DNA of 59,805 nucleotides from Hutsoniella sourekii ATCC 700629 (GTDB lineage: Bacteria; Bacillota; Bacilli; Lactobacillales; Aerococcaceae), in contig NZ_JADD01000016.1 of the NCBI RefSeq assembly GCF_000518205.1, positions 1 to 59,805 of the forward strand, read 5' to 3'. Numbering within the stretch: position 1 is the first letter of the stretch; the number at the start of each line of letters is the position of its first letter. A program made the position numbers and the translations under genes. Below, in pieces: positions 55,545-59,805 of the stretch. A model generated the notes under the pieces. That model was not told the DNA's origin. It saw nothing but the letters and a program-made list of their open reading frames with translations, and searched no databases.

Positions 55545-56186
55545 CTATTTTGATAATTTGTTGACAATTTCAGTGAGTGCAGCTAAATTACTGTCCGCTT
55601 GTTCAGGGGCATTTAGAACATCCTTTTCAGACAGGATAAAGGACCCGCCTACTGCTACCACCTTGTCATTGGACAAGTATTCTTCTAAGTTAGCTTGGTT
55701 AACACCTCCGGTTGGCAGGAATTCCATGTCAAAGAAGGGACCGCTTAAGGCTTTAATTGCCTGGACCCCACCGTAAACATCCGCTGGAAAGAATTTCACC
55801 AAGTTTAGGCCATATTCACTGGCTGCTTGAATCTCACTTGGTGTGACCGTTCCTGGATAAACTGGAATTCCTTCGGAACAACAATACTCAACTACACTCG
55901 TAACCAGGGCCGGGCAGACGATAAATTGAGCGCCATGGTCTACTGCCTCCTTGGCCTGATCCAAACTTCTAACTGTACCAGCACCAACGACTAATCGGTC
56001 TGAGCTCGCTAATTGCTTGATCGCTTTACTAGCTAAGTCACTCCGGTAAGTCACTTCAATCATGGGAAGGTCATGCTGGATCAGAAGGTCTTCTACCTGA
56101 TCCAGCACGGCTAGTTCGGTGGCTGTATAGAGGGGTAAAAGTTTCTTGTCATGCAGTTGTTGTCGCAATGCTTCATTACTGATCAT
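55545..56186 (-). CDS. kdgA: KDPG aldolase (2-dehydro-3-deoxyphosphogluconate aldolase)
   Basis: Class I aldolase that splits KDPG to pyruvate and glyceraldehyde-3-phosphate. MIEVTYRSDLASKAIKQL, VVGAGTVRSLDQAKEAVDHGAQFIVCPAL, YPGTVTPSEIQAASEYGLNLVKFFPADVYGG with the Schiff-base Lys (LVKFFPA), and FLPTGGV. 213 residues. First gene of kdgA-kdgK-kdgT, with a KdgR-type operator about 40 bases upstream. Confidence 0.94.
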   Translation of the reverse strand: MISNEALRQQLHDKKLLPLYTATELAVLDQVEDLLIQHDLPMIEVTYRSDLASKAIKQLASSDRLVVGAGTVRSLDQAKEAVDHGAQFIVCPALVTSVVEYCCSEGIPVYPGTVTPSEIQAASEYGLNLVKFFPADVYGGVQAIKALSGPFFDMEFLPTGGVNQANLEEYLSNDKVVAVGGSFILSEKDVLNAPEQADSNLAALTEIVNKLSK

Positions 56187-56224
56187 ATTTATCTCCTTTA
56201 TCTTGTTATGGGAATTAAAAACTT

Positions 56225-56244
56225 TAGGTTTATCGGTTAACCTA
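56225..56244 (-). promoter_or_regulatory. KdgR operator in the kdgA promoter
   Basis: TAGGTTTATCGGTTAACCTA is a near-palindrome matching the kdgR site. On the minus strand, TTAACC within it followed by 17 bases and TAATTC could be the promoter, the same geometry as at kdgR. Confidence 0.75.
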
Positions 56245-56255
56245 ATACGAAAAAA

Positions 56256-57245
56256 TTATAAGGACTCTCCTATTACCAACTTCGCCTTCACTTCTTCAAT
56301 CCTTCGACTGGGTTGGCCTTCTAATTGATTAAAGGTTAATTGGATAATACGCTTACCTAAGGCATGGGGATCTTGCTGGACCGCTGTTAACTTGGGGTTA
56401 ACAATATCACCGATGTGCCAGTCATCATAACCACAGACCCCACAATCTCCTGGATAAGAACGTTCACACTGGTTGATCACCCGAAGTAGCTGCTGTAAGA
56501 CATTCCCGTTGGCAGCAAAGAAAGCCGTCTTAATCTGCCAGTCCAAATGATCTATCACTTGATGGATTTGATCTAAAGGATTCGTTAATTCATGCAAGTC
56601 AAAGTCCACCTGGCTCCCAGCCAGGGTAGCCTTCATAGCTGTATAACGTTCAAAACGGGGACTAACTTCTTCAACTGGTTCCGAGAAGTGAATCACGCGT
56701 TGATAACCCTTAGAAATAATCAATCCTGCTAGCTCCTCGGTTCGGGTCAAGTTATCGGATTGAACCACGGACCAAGAACTTTGCTTCAAGGACCGGTCAA
56801 GTAAGGTAATCGGAAACGACCGGTTGGTTAAGAGATCATAATCACTTAAGTTTGAAGAGACCGGCTGTAGGATTAATGCTTCAATATTATGATTCAAGAG
56901 TCGCTGGATGGCCCTTCTTTCTTCCTTAAGAGAGTTGTTACTGTTCAAGATAATTAATTGGTAGTCAGTATCCTGCACCTGCTCAAACATGGCTTCCAGA
57001 ATATAAGCCGTATAGAGGTTTCCAATATCAGCAACAATCACACCTATTAGATAGGACCGATCGGACTTCAAAGACTGAGCCTGTCGGTTTGGATGATAAT
57101 CCAACTCCTCAATCACTTCTTGGATCCGCTTCTTGGTCTCCAGACTCATCTTCTTATAGTTACCGTTGATGTAACGGGATATAGTCGTCTTAGACACTCC
57201 TACCCGCTCAGCCACATCATTAATCGTGACCTTATTGTTTGGCAT
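56256..57245 (-). CDS. kdgR: LacI-family regulator of the kdg genes
   Basis: The N-terminal HTH reads KVTINDVAERVGVSKTTISRYINGNYKKMSLETKKRIQEVIEELDYHPNRQAQSL. The sugar-binding domain begins LIGVIVADIGNLYTAYILEAMFEQV. The start MPNNKVT is chosen because AAGGGGTGAG lies 3-5 bases upstream; nineteen extra codons in frame carry the promoter. It probably represses kdgA-kdgK-kdgT and itself when KDG or a relative is absent. Confidence 0.9.
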   Translation of the reverse strand: MPNNKVTINDVAERVGVSKTTISRYINGNYKKMSLETKKRIQEVIEELDYHPNRQAQSLKSDRSYLIGVIVADIGNLYTAYILEAMFEQVQDTDYQLIILNSNNSLKEERRAIQRLLNHNIEALILQPVSSNLSDYDLLTNRSFPITLLDRSLKQSSWSVVQSDNLTRTEELAGLIISKGYQRVIHFSEPVEEVSPRFERYTAMKATLAGSQVDFDLHELTNPLDQIHQVIDHLDWQIKTAFFAANGNVLQQLLRVINQCERSYPGDCGVCGYDDWHIGDIVNPKLTAVQQDPHALGKRIIQLTFNQLEGQPSRRIEEVKAKLVIGESL

Positions 57246-57273
57246 CGCCTCACCCCTTTCTCTAACTAAGTCT

Positions 57274-57331
57274 ATTGTAACCGATTGCATAAAATAGGTC
57301 AACCGGTTAACCTAAGGGAAAGTGGTTAACC
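57274..57331 (-). promoter_or_regulatory. kdgR promoter with palindromic operator and extra half-site
   Basis: The palindrome TAGGTCAACCGGTTAACCTA (57295-57314) overlaps the minus-strand -35 TTGACC (57297-57302), which lies 17 bases before TACAAT (57274-57279). A second copy of GGTTAACC lies at 57324-57331. The pattern indicates autoregulation. Confidence 0.8.
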
Positions 57332-57471
57332 TGAAGAATAAATAACCATACAAAAATAATCTCTAAAAATCTTTATCAAGTTATTAAAATGCTTGTTTCA
57401 TAAAATCTTCAATTCAATGAACAATTATGTTAGCCTTATTGTAGTGATATTTATTGATTAAGGGGAAGCAA

Positions 57472-59130
57472 ATGAACGAATTAATTATTGAACATAAATC
57501 TTTTACCCATGAGGATCTAACTCAGATTGACCAAGTCTTTTTGAATAACTATCCGATTGTTTATATGCTCTATAATCCATCAAAATCCGGTCAAAATAAA
57601 AGAAAAACTGCTTATATTGGTCAAACCGTCAATGTCAATCAAAGAATGAAAAATCATCTGGAATCAGGAAAAAGAAAAAATTTAACCGATACCCTATTAA
57701 TCGGTCATGAAAAATTTAATCAATCTGCCACTTATAACATCGAGACTAATTTAATCAACTACTTAATTGCGGATGAAGAATACAAACTCCAAAACGTTAG
57801 TCAAACGCGTCAAAAATATATGCATGGTTACTATAAGAAAGCTTTATATGACCAGGAAATATTTAGTCAAATTTGGCAGGTTCTTCTGGACAACCAGTTG
57901 GTTAAGCACTCCCTATCAGAAATCGAGAACAAGGATATATTCAAGATATCTCCTTATAAGGCCCTCTCCTCGGAACAATTAGCGCTAAAAGAAGAGATTA
58001 TTGACTATTGTACTCATAACATTGATAAAAATAATCAGCATATCTTTATTATTGAAGGAGAAGCTGGAACGGGTAAAAGTGTTCTCTTATCATCCTTGTT
58101 CAACACTATACAAGATTTCAGCAAGGATGCTAGTTCTCCCCTTTACAAAACAGATAACTACCTCTTAGTTAATCACACAGAAATGCAGAAAACCTACCAC
58201 AGCATTGCTGAAGCCTTACCTAACTTAACTAAAAGCCGTTTTGAAAAGCCGACTAGTTTTATCAATAAATATACTGGTAGACAAGCCGATATTGTTCTCG
58301 TAGATGAAGGCCATTTATTACTTTCTACTCAGGATAAATTCAATAATTTCTCTTATGACAATCAGTTAGAAGAAATTATCAAGCGAGCAAAAGTAACGAT
58401 TTTTATTTATGACAGCAAACAATTTTTGAAATTCAAAAGTTTCTGGGATGATGATCAACTCACAAGAATTGTGAGCAATTACGACACAGAAAGAAAACAA
58501 TTGACACGCCAATTTCGAATGCAGGCGCCTATTGAAGTTGAAGAGTGGATAGATAACTTTGTTAGAAAGCAAGTAACTCCCTTACCGAAAAATGCTAAAT
58601 CGAAATCCTTTGAGTTAAAAATCATGGCTAGCCCTGATGAACTTAAAGACTATATTCGGGAAGCGAACAATATAGCTGGCCTTGCTCGTATAGTCTCTAC
58701 CTTTGACTACTTACATAAGAAGGATGGAGGTATCTACTACGTCGATCCGGAAGGATTAAATTTACCATGGAACACCACGGGAAGCCCTAAGACATGGGCT
58801 GAGCGTCCAGAAACAATTCATGAAGTTGGTTCAATCTATACCGTCCAAGGATTCGATTTAAACTATGTTGGATTAGTGTTAGGGCCTTCAATTGATTTTG
58901 ATGATGAGCGTAATGAATTAATTATTGACACCTCTCTCTATAAGGATACCGGTGCTTTTACTAGAACGAATCGTTTCAATGACCAAGAAACAATTGAACA
59001 TACGAAAGAGCAAATCATCTTAAATTCCATAAATGTCTTGATGAAACGGGGCGTTCATGGTCTAGCTCTATATGCTGTTAATCCAAAACTCCGGCAGAAA
59101 CTCTTAAGCTTACAGGAAAGGAATATATAA
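57472..59130 (+). CDS. GIY-YIG nuclease fused to DUF2075 helicase-like ATPase
   Basis: Residues about 25-110 form a GIY-YIG domain: IVYMLYNPS (GIY strand), TAYIGQTVNVNQRMKNHL (YIG, with Arg and His) and IETNLINY with the catalytic Glu. From about 185 comes a DUF2075/SF1-like ATPase: Walker A IIEGEAGTGKSVLLSSLF, Walker B DIVLVDEGHLLL, RQFRMQAP (motif IV-like) and VGSIYTVQGFDLNYVGLVLG near the end. DUF2075 is related to the helicase half of Schlafen proteins. The ATG follows AGGGGAAG. One base separates it from a MazG-like gene, so they form an operon. A nucleic-acid-targeting defence role is inferred. Confidence 0.85.
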   Translation: MNELIIEHKSFTHEDLTQIDQVFLNNYPIVYMLYNPSKSGQNKRKTAYIGQTVNVNQRMKNHLESGKRKNLTDTLLIGHEKFNQSATYNIETNLINYLIADEEYKLQNVSQTRQKYMHGYYKKALYDQEIFSQIWQVLLDNQLVKHSLSEIENKDIFKISPYKALSSEQLALKEEIIDYCTHNIDKNNQHIFIIEGEAGTGKSVLLSSLFNTIQDFSKDASSPLYKTDNYLLVNHTEMQKTYHSIAEALPNLTKSRFEKPTSFINKYTGRQADIVLVDEGHLLLSTQDKFNNFSYDNQLEEIIKRAKVTIFIYDSKQFLKFKSFWDDDQLTRIVSNYDTERKQLTRQFRMQAPIEVEEWIDNFVRKQVTPLPKNAKSKSFELKIMASPDELKDYIREANNIAGLARIVSTFDYLHKKDGGIYYVDPEGLNLPWNTTGSPKTWAERPETIHEVGSIYTVQGFDLNYVGLVLGPSIDFDDERNELIIDTSLYKDTGAFTRTNRFNDQETIEHTKEQIILNSINVLMKRGVHGLALYAVNPKLRQKLLSLQERNI

Positions 59131-59131
59131 T

Positions 59132-59461
59132 ATGAATCTTATGGAAAAAGTTGACCAATTCCGAGATGAACGAGACTGGCGCCAATTTCATAACGAAAAG
59201 GACCTAGCCCTTTCTATCTCACTAGAAGCAGCCGAATTATTAGAAATCTTTCAATGGAAGACTTCACAGGAAGCCATTGATTCAGACCTAGATCATTTAA
59301 AAGAAGAATTAGCCGATGTAATGATCTACTCACTTATGTTAGCTTCTAACTTGAATTTAGATCTCGAAGAAATTGTAATCGATAAATTAGCCAAAAACGC
59401 TGAAAAATACCCGGTTGATAAAGCTAAGGGGAATAAGAAAAAATATGATCATCTGAATTAG
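59132..59461 (+). CDS. MazG-like nucleotide pyrophosphohydrolase
   Basis: All-alpha NTP pyrophosphohydrolase of 109 residues. SLEAAELLEIFQW supplies the ExxE and KEELADVMIYSLMLA the ExxD magnesium ligands; the C-terminus KNAEKYPVDKAKGNKKKYDHL is typical of the small MazG-like/RS21-C6 type. Such enzymes hydrolyse dNTPs or modified nucleotides. Its gene begins directly after the DUF2075 stop, so it probably works with it. Confidence 0.9.
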   Translation: MNLMEKVDQFRDERDWRQFHNEKDLALSISLEAAELLEIFQWKTSQEAIDSDLDHLKEELADVMIYSLMLASNLNLDLEEIVIDKLAKNAEKYPVDKAKGNKKKYDHLN

Positions 59462-59516
59462 AGGGAGATCCTATTGAAGTATTTAACTTCATTCTATTTG
59501 ATAGATTGTAAAATTA

Positions 59517-59527
59517 ATTGCGACAAA
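59517..59527. repeat. IS30 left terminal inverted repeat
   Basis: ATTGCGACAAA is the exact reverse complement of the repeat at 284-294 and lies 69 bases before the transposase start. Confidence 0.75.
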
Positions 59528-59596
59528 TAATAAAAACCCATAACAGGTTCGTGTAAAATGTAAGTTACCACACCAACATGAACACGGAGGCCTGTT

Positions 59597-59805
59597 ATGA
59601 GCTACAAACATCTTACCATAGAAGAACGATTAAAAATAGAAGTCCTGCATAAAGAAGGCTATAAAGTTAGCCGAATAGCTGATATTATTGGCTGCCATCG
59701 CTCAACGATTTATCGAGAGCTGAATCGTTGTCACTCAGAAGCCTATCAAGCTAGATCAGCGCAAAAACATGCGAATAAAAAGAAGGCTTCAAAAGGTCGT
59801 CGTCC
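59597..59805 (+). CDS. IS30-family transposase, N-terminal part (cut by window edge)
   Basis: MSYKHLTIEERLKIEVLHKEGYKVSRIADIIGCHRSTIYRELNR is the IS30 N-terminal helix-turn-helix region; the frame runs open to the end of the window. GGAGG precedes the start. It pairs in type with the C-terminal fragment at the opposite edge. Confidence 0.92.
   Translation, partial: MSYKHLTIEERLKIEVLHKEGYKVSRIADIIGCHRSTIYRELNRCHSEAYQARSAQKHANKKKASKGRR

Overview
This is a chromosomal window from a low-to-mid GC Gram-positive coccus of the order Lactobacillales. The family Aerococcaceae (Aerococcus or a close relative) is my best guess, from the ensemble of protein sequences and the GlpO-type glycerol-3-phosphate oxidase; this is inference, as no rRNA is present. 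Housekeeping genes (ffh, lepA, the dnaK operon, the nusA-infB operon) rule out a plasmid. Both edges cut an IS30-family element: the 3' end of one copy with its terminal repeat opens the window and the 5' end of a copy closes it, as expected for a contig broken at repeated insertion sequences.

Layout. 1-2900 is an insertion graveyard: an IS30 end, a broken IS1182-family element sitting in a terminator hairpin, and a wrecked Rpn-type nuclease gene. 2998-5660 holds ffh-ylxM and a PAP2 phosphatase. 6123-12613 holds a CadD-like transporter, a DapE/ArgE deacylase and the operon ung - ABC-F - folA - proC. 12822-20929 holds a secreted DUF1002 protein, fhs, lepA, a DUF1846 gene, a candidate structured RNA and an AcuI/YhdH reductase. 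21384-22370 is a NERD-domain gene between two repeat arrays. 22754-29525 holds hrcA-grpE-dnaK-dnaJ with CIRCE, and truB-ribF. 29669-35969 is a manganese-type ABC transporter with a P-type ATPase and a DUF6110 partner, headed by a DtxR/MntR-like operator. 36176-41359 is rimP-nusA-ylxR-ylxQ-infB-rbfA, followed by an MscS channel and a flavin reductase. 43782-46729 is a ruined glycerol operon: glpK and glpF are pseudogenes while glpO is intact. 46822-51589 holds iadA, a YfcC carrier and an AGCS symporter. 51731-52395 is a decayed RelB/Doc toxin-antitoxin pair, then a GT8 glycosyltransferase. 53552-57245 is a KDG regulon (kdgA-kdgK-kdgT, kdgR) with matching palindromic operators. 57472-59461 is a GIY-YIG/DUF2075 helicase plus a MazG-like pyrophosphohydrolase, a candidate defence module next to the terminal IS30.

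The most unusual feature is a set of five intergenic tandem arrays, all with a 41-43 bp period, at 5.7, 8.2, 21.1, 22.5 and 42.5 kb. The first four share a recognisable core (CCAAA, then a T/A-rich TATTT, then ATTGA) even though they lie kilobases apart; the fifth shares the period and is built of dyads. Four of the five lie just downstream of gene 3' ends. They are not CRISPR arrays and they encode nothing evident.

Regulation visible in sequence: a sigma-A promoter plus CIRCE before hrcA; a second perfect CIRCE-like dyad that also forms the ribF terminator; an operator overlapping the -35 box of the metal-binding protein gene; and KdgR operators overlapping the -35 boxes of kdgR and probably kdgA. 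No tRNA, rRNA, CRISPR or prophage genes were seen.
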